Shown here: piece after piece, positions 1-12,400 of the stretch | How positions within the stretch are numbered: position 1 is the stretch's first letter | Layout: every line of letters starts with the position of its first letter | NCBI RefSeq assembly: GCF_001625305.1 | Contig: NW_017803157.1 | Location: 195,991 to 259,990, forward strand | From: Branchiostoma belcheri | Lineage: Eukaryota > Chordata > Leptocardii > Amphioxiformes > Branchiostomatidae | Reading direction: 5' to 3' | Length of the DNA: 64,000 nucleotides | The notes under the pieces: model-generated | What the model was told of the DNA's origin: nothing | Database searches by the model: none | What the model saw: the letters and a program-made list of their open reading frames with translations, nothing else | Position numbers and translations under genes: made by a program

Positions 1-546
1 TGTCTGATGCCATGCCGGGACGTGGATGGCAGATAAATATGAAGAGAGGAGACAAGACAAGTCTCTAGTTTATAGTGTCGCATACAATGGTTAACCGTTA
101 CTATTTGTGTGCCATCTTGACAATACACAATTGCACATATATTTACGCTGTGCATGGCATATGTCATTGGAAATAGATATGACTCAGAATACTATACGTT
201 GTATATTACCATTGCCATTGAATAATGTACACACGACATCGTAAAGTTCCTTGCAAAAAAAGACCCCTTTACTAAGCGGCAAAGTACAGGTTGAATTGAC
301 AAAGTGCTTCCCCTTGTTGACTCTGTTCACCTCCTTACCGTGGGAACGGCGGCAAATGGGAAAAATTCGTACAACGCGTGCTGATGTAATATCGCAGGTC
401 AGGTTAGGAGTTCAGAATCCATACAAAATGACATTACTAAAAAAAAAACATGAGCCCAAACATATGAGGTCACTATATTTCTAATTTGTTGATCGTACAA
501 GCTACACGTAAGCCAGATCACAGACACAACTTTAGAGTCAACACGC
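1..546. other. 3' flank of the serine protease gene, no gene seen
   Basis: AT-rich non-coding sequence. I see no splice-supported exon and no recognisable repeat. Short open frames here have no conserved motif. Confidence 0.5.
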
Positions 547-552
547 TTTATT
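547..552 (-). terminator. polyadenylation signal of the trypsin-like gene
   Basis: A canonical AATAAA on the minus strand (TTTATT on plus) lies about 65 bases downstream of the serine protease stop codon. This fits the 3' end of that gene. No cleavage site or GU-rich element was checked beyond position. Confidence 0.6.
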
Positions 553-615
553 TCGCAGAGTGACGGCAGAACTACGTACTCCAGATCTGGGCCTGTCGGA
601 GCACAGAGATTGACT

Positions 616-3423
616 CTAGTTGGACTGTATGGTCTGTTGGATCCAGCTCTTGAAGGCGGTGACCCGGGTGTAGGCGGAGGGCTTGTACTGCGCACCGCAC
701 GGCTGTTCACCCCAGCTGACGATCCCCTGCAGTTCCCAGCGAGTTCCGTCAGGGGACGGGCAAATAAACGGACCGCCGGAGTCTCCCTGGATAGGAAACA
801 TATAAAGGGCCTCAATACTACCAAAATTTCGGGAAGTGGATATTGGCGAAGTGGGGAAGTGGGGATTGGGGAATGGGAAGGAAGGGACAGTTTAGGCATG
901 AAAAGGAAAATTGCACAGAAGATAATAAACTGGGAAACAAACAGACAACAGACTTACGTTACAGGCATCGTCCTGTCCATGGTCATACCCTGCACACACC
1001 ATGATACTGCTGACCATCTCACTACCCCAGATGTAGTTCTGGCTGCAGTACCCGGGGTCCAGTATGGGGGCGTACGTCCACTTCAGAGTTGCGGAAAGAG
1101 GAGCCTGCCCCCCTAGTATTAGCCAGGCAAAAGGTTTAGGATTCAACATGGGCATTAAAACATTATTCTACCACGAATAGAATCAACAGTGACAGTATAA
1201 GATGCAAAACGCGACCTACAGGTCGCATACCTACTTCAACAGCAATATGTATAAGTGTAAGCTTTTTATAACCTTCCTCATCGCATCACTACAGTACACC
1301 TTGATTGACCAACCCAGACGGGGGCGTTATAAGCTACCAACCACCTTTGACCTGGAAAGCAACATGGTTCCTCAATTATCACGAAGAACATCAAAGGACC
1401 TGTCGAAAATTTGGTGAGTCTAACCCTTGAGTTGGAGAATATTTTCCTTTGTTTACATGATATTGCATGCATAACTATTGTATATATAAATATCAATTTT
1501 CTTGCTGGTACACCGTACGTACAGTACTGGGACTGGATGTCGTACACCCCCCATCCGCTCACGAGACAGTTGGACGTCCCGACGCTCGCGTCACGGTCAG
1601 GCAGGCAGATGTTGTTGACATAGTTGCTCACAGTTGCAGGACTGAATAGGAATAATTATAGTCTACAGGCATTGTGCTTGCAACGTCCGTGACGTGAACA
1701 GACGATGATATATATTGTAACTTTTGCTGTCAGACAAAAAACGCCTAAGTACAATGCCAAAAACTTGTGTTGTGAACTAGGCTTACAGTAATATTCCATG
1801 TAGACGTCAGTTTATGAATAGTGCATTCGTCTCATCACTAATAGGTACTGTTAGGCTGAAAGTTACTCTCCAAGCAGAGGTTTGGGTTTTGTATTATTTT
1901 AGCGTGTTTTAGACTTTTTTATCGAAGTTTCTTTCTTGCATTGCCATTGGAAAAAGATTCCAATGCATAAAGAACCCCCGATAAAAAAGCCTAAAACACG
2001 CCAAGAATAACCCAAAACCCAAACCTCTGCTGGAAGTCCACGGTGCCCTGCTCGAAAGCGAAAAAAACATGCAGCACTTAAACTACCGGTACCCGACCGG
2101 ACATCGGTTCGGAGATGTTACTGTAGCATTACCGTAGTCAGTGACTAACCTGGAGAGTTTCATCAGCGCGACGTCGTTGCGAGGGAAACCCGCGGAGCTG
2201 GCGTGGTAGCTGGGGTGCATGATGATCTTGGAGACGGAAAACTCCTGCTCGCCGTTTTCATAGTACTGCAGGGACGCCAGACCTACACGGACCCGCCACA
2301 GGCCGGGGTTGGTCATTCTGTTAGGACACAGTTAATTGAAGGTGAGGGACAATCGTGAATATGTCGTACCAACAAATTTAAAAGTTGTTTTCCAACATAA
2401 GAAAAGTCGCCGTACACTGTTGTAGGCTGAAGATGGCAAAGCTTCGCTCGCGCTGAAAATTGTATTGGGCAAATGTGGTCACGTTTTAGAGTGGTCCTTA
2501 TTGATGAGTACGACTATGACATGATATTTCTTGTCTTAAAGCATTATTGATACTGACGTTCTAATAATACCGTTAGAAGTATAGCATCTTCTTCGTCACT
2601 ACCTTTTTTCCTACCAGGCTTCCTACAATGTACAGGTATCATACATTATCTATTAGATGAGGCGGGGTGGCCTACCCTTCCACGCAGTGTCCAGCAGTGA
2701 TGACCCACTGGTTGTTGAACAGAGATCCTCCGCAGCCGTGAGACCCGCCCTGGGCGAGGTTCTGCAGACTGACCTGCCACGGGAACATGCCCTGCGAGCC
2801 GTACTGCCCGCCGATGATGCGCGCGTTCAGACCCACGGAGGGCACCCCGCAGTTGGCGTCGTTCTGCCCGCTACTGCTAAGGCCGGTACTGCCACCGCCG
2901 CCAAAAAGCCACTGAGCCTCTGTGAGAAGAAAAAGACTGTTGTCACATTCTTCGGAAAGGACTGATGTACACATACCCCTAGCCAGGATTTTGAATGGGG
3001 GTTTCTTCCCACTGTGTGAGGGACCAGCGAGCCTAGGCGCAAAGCGAGCACCGAAGGCGCGAGGTTCCTAGGGGGGTCCGGGACCCCAGAGGTCCGGGGA
3101 ACCTTCCCACGTCCTCCCTGGCTACTGGCATGGCACACATATGACAAGAAATATAAATGGAACCTATATATGATACACAAAGATTGGACTGATAGTAGAC
3201 AAAGACTGACCATATGGAAAAGAGGTAACATACACAACAAGGATGTATTCTATCTGTTGTAAATTGCATACATATATGACAACAAACTCATATTAGGATC
3301 TACGTATATTTTGAGAAAATTTCTACTTGCAATTTTGGCAGAGGATAGTTCGTTACACTTGTGGAACAACATACCTCCGGGTCGTGCTGCGGACAGCAGT
3401 ATCGTAAAAGCCAACCAGAACAT
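616..3423 (-). CDS. secreted trypsin-like serine protease (S1 family)
   Basis: Predicted 304-residue secreted endopeptidase cleaving after Lys/Arg. Six exons: 3375-3423, 2676-2919, 2150-2317, 1514-1641, 958-1112, 616-786. Exon 1 encodes a signal peptide starting [16 protein letters not shown] and ends in phase 1 at a good GTATGT donor. A Gly/Ser-rich pro-segment follows, then the activation site NAR|IIGG. The full triad is present: His in TAGHC, Asp in RNDVAL, Ser in GDSGGP. The S1-pocket Asp (DACNGDSGG) indicates trypsin-like specificity. A Cys ten residues before the activation site and the Cys in NICLPD match the chymotrypsin Cys1-Cys122 bridge, so the propeptide should stay attached after activation. 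The residue equivalent to Gly226 is Ser. The donor of exon 4 (GTGTAC) is weak, so that boundary is less certain. The gene lies just downstream of the metalloprotease gene in the same orientation. Confidence 0.9.
1873..2031. mobile_element. foldback (MITE-like) element in protease intron
   Basis: Long imperfect inverted repeat: the left arm begins AGCAGAGGTTTGGGTTTTG and the right arm is its reverse complement, ending AACCTCTGCT. Arms of about 60 bases surround a short spacer. It lies between the exons at 1514-1641 and 2150-2317. There is no coding capacity, and I could not define a clear target-site duplication. Non-autonomous DNA transposon is the likely class. Confidence 0.6.
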
Positions 3424-3623
3424 GTTGCCTGTTCCCTCAAGTCCTTCTGGCAAAACTGGCAGGATTCTTCAACAAAACGCCGACATCCAAGGTCCATCCG
3501 AACCTTTATCTGCCCTCTCAAATATTGTTTCTTCCGGGCTTTTGGATTGGATATCTTAAGCTACGTCATAAGTTCATGAGAAAGGTCACACATGTTGGCT
3601 TGGGGTAGATGGTGTGTAATAAT

Positions 3624-3936
3624 TAGCCTCTACCAGGCATCGGGAGGCGGCTAGAAAGAGTAGAAATCGGCCAAATAGAGAGATAACATGCCAGGGGAGT
3701 TTGTCTGCTGGGAGAGAACATTTTGCCGCACCCGAAGTCGCCATTTCTTTGAAGTCCACTAACCGCTATCTTATAGTTGCCAAGTAGCTAAATTACTCTT
3801 TTATTACTTTGCGACTGGGCCGTGACGGGTGCTGCAAAACGTTGTCTCCCAGCAGACAAACTCCCCTGGCATGTTATCTCTCTATTTGGCCGATTTCTAC
3901 TCTTTCTAGCCGCCTCCCGAAGCCTGGTAGAGGCCA
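3624..3936. mobile_element. MITE with about 100-bp terminal inverted repeats and 9-bp target duplication
   Basis: Arms of about 100 bases (left begins TAGCCTCTACCAGGC) are almost identical in inverted orientation and enclose a spacer of about 110 bases. A perfect 9-base direct repeat TGTAATAAT flanks it at 3615-3623 and 3937-3945. A shorter relative lies at 37074-37253. A 9-base duplication with long arms resembles Mutator-like elements, but the superfamily is inference. It lies between the two protease genes. Confidence 0.8.
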
Positions 3937-4536
3937 TGTAATAATGACCCACGACAATGTAGAACTTCATCTCTTTACGTTTATATAAACAGGTATAAAA
4001 GGTATACAATATTTTTTAAAATGGCAGAAATTGATATTGAGAGAACGTGTAAATAATGCGCATGGGAAGTGGAAGACGTTATCAACCATTCAGAAGCATT
4101 CTTTACACTAGACTAAGTATCTAAATGGAACCTAGCGGTTCTGTCCGGAATTACATCATACGATATAAAGTCCTCACGTGAAAAGCTTTAGATAAACTGT
4201 ATGTTACGTAATGCACATGAGAAATGTATATCGCCTGTCTTGTCCGTTGTAACTTTTGATTTTGTACGCAAACTCTTTGCAGTTCATGGAGTCTTATCCC
4301 TACGGTAAGGTTTGCTTTTTGGTGTCACGAATAAAGAACTATTAGTATCGTTGCATTATATTTGACCGTTATATGCGTATGCAGGAACTCATGTGTGAAT
4401 AACATGCATGATAATACATAAGGTATAGAATGTTGGGTATAACGATATATTGTCTACAAATAGTAAGATTGGTTCATGAATGGACTTTGCTGTCACCGCT
4501 AATCACTCCATCGCCCACGGCAGAGGAGGTTTCAAA

Positions 4537-6400
4537 TCACGGGCCACCTTCTTCTGCCACCAACTGGCCACAGAATACTTGCACGTTGGCTGCAGTGCAG
4601 TTGTCATTTCCTGCAGGTAACGCATAGCACAGTGTTTAATACTCAACCCTACTTACATTGCAAGACTGTTCAAACCAATTAACAAAACTTTGGTAAGTCG
4701 CTGGATTATACTGTGCTTTGTTTATTACTATGCATTCTGTGCCATTGAAAAGCATGTCCCAAGTACGAATACGAACAGCCATTATTTGGGTGCTTTATTC
4801 AGACTGCATGTAGGTAGTGCTTACGTGATACAAAGCCATAGTTCCTTGTAGAGAGCAACTTCAGGAGAGAAAACATTCGCGTATGATTTCTTTATGTACA
4901 CTATCAAGACTAACCTGTGCATCCGCCATACTTTCCGAAGGCCGTGTTGCCGAAATGGTCGATGAAGTTTTGTTTGACAGTCTGTCTGGACTCCTCATTC
5001 TCGCAATGGCCTTCATAGTACTGGTACTCGCTGCCTTTCTGGACATCGGCCACAGTGACTGTAGAAACGTGTAAGTTTAATTCGATGAAGAGTTTGGTGT
5101 TGTTAAGACAAAAGTGTATACAACGACATTAATCTGTTTGAGATTTGTAAAAAAAATCATATCCGTACGACTGTTTAACTCTTGTCACGCGGCACGGGGC
5201 CGAGTTATCCCTAATATGGGGTAGGGAATTTTCCCGACCAGCCTTCGTAACCCCTGCTTCTCCTATTGGGTCAGTTAGTCCTCACTACTTGTGAGAATTT
5301 GAGCTGGTCTCAATCATGATGTTTCTGACTCAGGGAGAAGAGCTGCTGTTACAGTTCTACTCGGTAACCCGTAACCCACGTCAGTGGATCAAACCATTCA
5401 TAACCTTGCAGTGGCCTAACGGCCGTGTAACGTGGTGACCATTAAGTACAAAAAATACTGGATGGGAGTTGAACATGCCCTATTGTTACACAAATAGTCT
5501 CGACGCGCGTGGTCGACACAAAAACCGTGCCTAATGTACCATTCTCAGTAATGCTACACAGTTTCTCCTGGCCAGTCTTGACTTGAAGGTGCTACATGGG
5601 GGTGCTGCATACCTGTACAATCCGGCCATTTGGTTGCCATGCCAGGCGGGTCTGTTCGCCACTCCGAATTGGCACCGCAGACGTACAGGCGAGCTGGTTC
5701 CGCCGAGAAGTCATACGGCTCCTCGCACTGCACGGTGCAGAACTGGCCATAGAGCCACGCGTCACATGACAGGGCACCGTTCATTGGTGGATCCTGGTGC
5801 GGACACCTTAAAGCTATAGACGCTGAAAGATTCATGAAATAAAACAGGTTTTAACGCGTAAAATGACGCAACAGACAAAAATATACGCACGCAAGCACCC
5901 AATCAGTTATAATTTCTATGTCTATCGAGATACTAGCTACATAAAAAAAAACGAATCAAAAATTTCAAACTTAAATAGAAGGCTTATAAACTGTGAGAGA
6001 ACCATTATTGAGTAAGCCCGATGTCTATGTACAACGTACGTTTTGCATTTCGACGTTTTGTGGCACAATCAACAGTGCCTTTGACTGGACGACTTACAGA
6101 TTTCACATTGTGGCACATCGCAGTACTCCCAGCGTTTTTCAGCGTCTGTTGTGTAGCACCAGACGCCATGAGAGTCGAGGGGATTACGGCAGTAGTTGCT
6201 TTCCAGCCCCGATGAAGGGTAATTCTCTGGCCCCTTACTGTGCTCGTGCGGACTCTGACTATCCCACCGCTGACAGTGCCGGCCCGATTTGGTCGTGCTC
6301 TTCCTCCCTCGGTACGACGTGCCCTTCCCTTCCTGACAGGTTTCCCCTGGTTTCGGTAGTTTCAATAGATTAAATTGATGATAGAGACAATATGGTAATT

Positions 6401-6467
<67 letters not shown>

Positions 6468-9400
6468 TCTGTGTGTCTGTGTGTCTGTGTGTGTGGACCT
6501 CATGGTCGCTCAACAATCTCCATCCAGTGAAAAAAGGGTATGATCAAGTCCATTTAGTAACCTACCCGTTGCGCTGTCTGTCTGACGTTCGCACTGCGGA
6601 TGTGAGAGCAGGAGGTTCTTGTCCTCAGGCCAGCAGTGTCCGCACCAGCCTCCACATCGCGCTGTGGCAACCTGAAAAACAAATAGCTCTTAAACATTTG
6701 AACCATTCTTCCAGCATTCATCAGCATGACAACAGGCGTTAAACGTGCCTCTCTATTCTGCACATAGTGATTACACAGCTGTTTCAAAGATTACTCACAA
6801 TATAAAACATTAATCTATGGTAATCTGACCACCAACAATAATTATCAAGCAATATGACGTAAAATAACGTGAGCGTAAATCAGCTATATTCTAAATGTGC
6901 GATTTTGTATCACCTTCACCACCCAAATCTGCATTTCTAGCATCTTTTTCATTCATTTGACGCATGGCATACCTCTCTAGCATCACGTTGTAGGCAAGGG
7001 ACTCTTTACCTTTCGGTCCTCAGAGATGAACATGTCATTGATGGCGATATAGTCCGGATGTCGCTCCTCCATGACCCAGTGGACGCCAGGTGCCAGCTCT
7101 AGCTCAGTTCCCGTCAGGTTCACCTGAAACGTTCCCTTGGCACATCCCTGTTTCCAGGAGTAACAGTCACCGGCCTCCGCATAAGATACATTGTTGTCAC
7201 CTGGTCAGATACAAAACGCCATTTGATAAATTGAAACTCAACTGAAACCCATTCAACAATCAGATCTGCTACCTAAACAGCACATTTAAAAACAACATGT
7301 TAACAGTACATGCTATAATTGTGCGTAGTCTGTTTGGCATACAACATGCAGTGTTGTTCATCTATCAAAACAACATGAACATTTCATCATTGAATAATGA
7401 CAGTGCAGCATATCATTATATCTGACCTGATGGCTAAATACACACTGACAGTGTTTATGAAGCTGCTAAAGTCCGTACTAGCTGCACTGCAAATTAGCAA
7501 AAAATACATGTATAATGATATCCTTGGAATGACTACCTACCAATGGTTCGGGCAAAGGTGTAGTCATCCCGGATAACCTTGATCCTTGAGTTTTCAAATT
7601 TGATTCTAACCTTACTGAACGTTGTGGTACCGGCACGACTAGAATATGGATTCTGGGGGATTCAATACAGGGTTGTGATATTTTAAAATATTGTACTGAA
7701 GGAAACACTCTGGACATGAGGTTTACTTTACTCATTGTGGCACTTGCGTAATATTAACTCTGTGGCTATTGGCAGCCTGTGTAACACAAACTCTCACTCT
7801 CCAGGGCTGTATGCAGCCCGTTCACCATAGAATTTAAGCCTGGATACTGGTTCATATAAGAAGAAAAGCTCACGATTCTTTATTACTTTGAAAATCAGTG
7901 TATATGGTAGGAGCTCTCAGACTGTTACTATCAAACGCATTTGCAACAGACTTGTTCGTAGTACAGTTCCCGTACTATCAACAGGTGCTCCATGTTAGCA
8001 GAAATGTATAATTGGATCAATAGAATTGGCATGCGTATGTATCTAGTGTTGGCCATCAAGCGTCTAGGGGTCTGACCAGAAGAAGGGCTGCTAGCATATA
8101 GAAGTGATTTTGTCAGGCTAATTCTTCTTGTGTTAATCTCTCACCTGTAACGGGCCGTCGCATTCTCCTCCAAAGGCGTCCGTCAAACGATCGGCAAAGA
8201 TCATGGCGTAGTTACTCTCCGGACCAGACGGTAGGGACAGGAACTCTTGTGGGGTTCCGGACGCCATGTTGTGGCAATAGACGCGGATGGATACATCTGT
8301 GCACGTTGAAAAAGGGTAGAATGTGTACTCCCCATCCGTGTCGGCCAGGTGGTGGGACTTCACTTCTGCGCATGATGCAGCCCTCACACGATGCAGCCCT
8401 GATGCCCTGACGGTAGCTGTGAAGAAAAACACCCTTGATGAAAGTAGACGTTGTTGCAAGTGATTACACGAAAAAGGTAATTCGGTTAGTTGGTTACTGT
8501 GCTTACATACAGGAATATATGAGATATTTCGCATATCAAAACGTGCCGTGAAATGCAAAATTGTAAACTTGATCATTGTTCGGCGAAATCATATGTATAA
8601 GTATCATATTGTATTACATTATATCGTGTTATGTCGGATCATACAATATTACATTTTATCTTTCATCATACAATATCTGCCAGTAACAACGATACTCACG
8701 GGGACACTTGGGTATCGCGCAGTAGTTCCACCTTTCCTCAGCCGAAGTCGTGTAACACCACGGGCGAATGTCGGTACCACTGTTGGGGTTTCTGCAGTAG
8801 TTGTTGGTGAGGTTAGCGTCGGGGTAGTTGTCAGCTGTGTACGTGTGTACGTGGGGGGTCTGTGATGACCACTCCTGACATGTCAGACCTGACCATGTCA
8901 GATTGGTTTTTCCCCGATATGACCCTCCACTGCCAGTGTAACACTCTGGAAAAAGGACTAGCATTATGCTACAGTCACATTTTTAAATCTTTGCCCTTGT
9001 TAATGTGTTTCCGCTCAGCACTGCTAAATGAAGGAAGGATTATATCTTCCTTCAACAAGTCGATCTGGAAATTTTGAAGACTGCGCTTTAAACTGAAATG
9101 TTTAAATGATAATTGAATGTTCATAGATTGTTTTTTTTTAACTTTTTTAATTTAAGCATGGACAAAGACAAAAAAGCAAGTCTATGATTACATGCAAAGT
9201 GTTTTCGTCAGGTGTTAATGCATTAGCTCAAGTCTAATGTTGAAATTCTGTTCTCTCACCTCTCGCATCCATGTTTTGAACTTCTTGACCGACCTTCTCC
9301 AACTCTAAAGAAGGTAGATAATATAGCTAACTGTTAGTTAATTTATAACAAAGTTAGAGAGATAGAAAGATAGTCATTAAATGTAATGACCGTGGTATAT

Positions 9401-12400
9401 GCTGCTCGATTATTTTTGCAGGAGGTTAAGTGTACAATAAATGCAACTTTGCGGCCGTTGTTATCCTTTAAAAAACGAGCTGTAATGGTGTCCATCAAAA
9501 GACAGAACCCATACCGCCGCCACACTTCGGTACAGGGCACCAGTCCCAGCGTTGATCAGGATCCGATGTATAGCACCAGACCGCGTCTTCTCCGTCAGGG
9601 TTGCGGCAGTAGTTTTCCTCCAGCCCGGCCGAGGGGTAGTTGGATGGTGTCCGTGTGTGCTCGTGAGGCGTTTGGCTGTCCCAGCGCTGACAACGCCTCC
9701 CCGATACGGTCGTGAACCACTCGCCTCGATAGGAAGCGCCGCTGCCCTCTTGGCACGTCTCATCTGAAATAAGGAGTATTACTAACGACAAAAAATTATG
9801 CTATCAATTGGTATTTGTCATTTCGCCATTACCTAATGTACTAACTTTGTGCATGCATAAGACTGGTGTCAGGATATATCAACTAACAAGAATCCGGAGA
9901 TCTCATACCTCCATGAAATATGTACATGATTTGGGGGAATTTGCCTCATTGCTTATGGAAATAAGGTCGTAAATAACATAATTTAGTTTAATCTATGGTT
10001 TTTCCAAACTCAAATTACAATGTTTTGCGTGTGAAATTCCTATCCGTTGGCAGTATTTAATTTCAACATGTCCTCATTAATTATTCAAATGATCTCTATG
10101 CTATACATGCTAATAATACTCACCTGTGACACAGCGGTATGATACCTCCAAGTACTTCTGCACCCCGTGACAGGGATCACCGAAGACGTCGTTGCTCGCT
10201 GCCACTGTGCACTGCTGACTGCCCTGGCAGGCGGCCCTCACCTCGGCCAGGCTGGTGTCTGCGCGGCAGTCATCTCTACATGTGGAGCAGGGACAGGAGT
10301 GGGAGATGGACGTCCGTCCGTAGGTCGCCTCCACAATGAAGAGCGTCTTTCCGTCCGAGCAAGACAGATGTAGGGTGTCCCTCTCGCAGGTGGTGGCTGT
10401 TTCTGTATCAATTGAGAAAGAGGTGGGAAGGCAACATAAATGAATGATCCGGACTGAGTTTAGCTGAAGCCATGAGAGCAGCGGAAGACAGGGCTGAGTG
10501 GCCAGGAGGATAGTCGATGAAGTCATGGTGCCCCAACGACCCTCAACGCCATTTTTAGGCAAAAAAGCTACATTTTGCGATTCAAATTGTCTGAAATCAA
10601 AATATATCTAAGAATAATCAGAACGACGAAACTTGTTAGAAAGAAGTTCGTCAATTATGGCCACGAATGAGATCATTTGCTATTTGCTACTTGCCTGTCT
10701 ATTATTGTGGAATCCCATTTTTAAGATCATACCTTGCGAAAGAAATTCGTATTTCACCACAAAGTGGCTATCAAATGATGAATCACTGCGGAACCTTAGT
10801 ATCATCTTATTAGTGGAGGACCTGAAAATAAAGGTAGATAAGAAGTAAAACATAACATGTCAGCTAATGTCCATTTGACCAATGATCCATTGTCAAAGAA
10901 TGCTGATCATGACATGTAATTTCTTCTGCATAATCATTGTGATGGCTTATATTATTGATTCACTCCTTTGCAATACATGTACAAATACACAATAAGTGTA
11001 CAAATGCATGATGCAACTGATGCTAAGTTAGTTACACTAACGCTTTTTACACGTATATTATTTCAAAATCATATTATTTCCTGTAAAGTAAGACTTACGT
11101 GATGACAGGATCCCGTAACGGTGTACAGTAGCGGCCCAACAGCGGTGACGTCACCTCCCCTCCGTCCCGTACTTCCAGCCAGTCGTACGGACATCCGATC
11201 CAAACGTCGAAATACTCCGACTTCTGTGGATCAATGATAACGTGGGAAACGTATCGATAACGGCTCGATGATGATCAAGATCAAGTTGTTAAAAAAAGGA
11301 AATCACAACGCTATATCTTCTTAGTGTTGAGAGATAGAATTTCCAGTTGTTCCATCTCAAAAAGTGCATCGATTTTTCAACTGCATCCCTTCTTAGAAAT
11401 TCAGCGGATAGTGTAGAATTCCTGGCAATTTTGATCAATCACTTAACCCAGTCCCACGAACCCCCCAAAACGCGATTGGTTAAAAGTGCCAGGAATTCTA
11501 CACTATCTGCTGTCTCTGTTGCTTTCGAACAAAGTTTTAACTATCTGTAACGTTATATGTAAACTATCAACATAGATTAAGCTTCATATATTTCATGGAG
11601 GAAAATTCATAGGTAACGTAAGCATCATCCCTGTCTCACCATCTGAGGTATTATCAAGTGGACCTTGATCGTGTGGCCCACTGGAGCGTGAAGGAGCCAA
11701 CTGAACACGGTGTTGGGAGGAGTCATCTTCCCTGGTATCTTGATATTCTGGGGTGTCACCTGTCCGAAGGGAAACGGCTCTATGGTGCCTGAGGCAGGTG
11801 CGGTGATCTCCGTATAGTCTGCCGAGGCTGCCAAAATGTTCAAAGTACTTATTACTCGATGTATTATTAATTATTCAAATTGATTTGCATTATGAATGGC
11901 AGTTTGTTTAAAGTCAATTAAAGCAAAATATGATTACAGATATTCACTTGGTTAGGGCAATAGTATAGCTTCAAAGGATAACTACTAAAATTCTGTGCAA
12001 GGAAGAGAAAAATGACATAAAGACAACCATTTTAGTCTGCCTTGAATTTGTTTCTGTTAGCTTGAAAGGTTAGAATGACTTACCATGGCAAAATGGAGCC
12101 CACACACGTTTGTCCGTAATGGTTGGATTGACGGGACAGCTTTGCAAGTCAACCTATCACAACAGCAGAATTGATGATAATCAAGCACAGTCCAACAGCT
12201 GAAGTATATAACTGTGAACCTGAATGCTCAAAATACGCCACCTTCTGGGGGTGTGGCGTGAGAAACGGGAAAAGGAGATAGAATATACATGTACATCGGG
12301 GCCTAAAAACCCTCCATGAAAGAGACGGGGTCGGTACTAACTTCCAATCACATTTGGCCCGTTGCGCACGTCACACTTTCGGCAGGTCACGTGTTCTGAA

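Noticed and set aside
6392-6742. Plus-strand open frame with a long Cys-Val run.
   Set aside because: It is a translation of the GT microsatellite and the antisense of a GON exon.
10402-10562. An alternative start (MTSSTILL...) making the lectin-kringle-GON part a separate gene.
   Set aside because: The hydrophobic stretch is a poor signal peptide, a strong acceptor lies at 10403-10404, and the CUB tail exon joins in phase. Kept only as an alternative.
12337-12400. A possible extra exon in the disintegrin region (minus strand, HVTCRKCDVRNG).
   Set aside because: Its open frame needs incoming phase 1, but the neighbouring exons end and begin in phase 0 and join each other directly.
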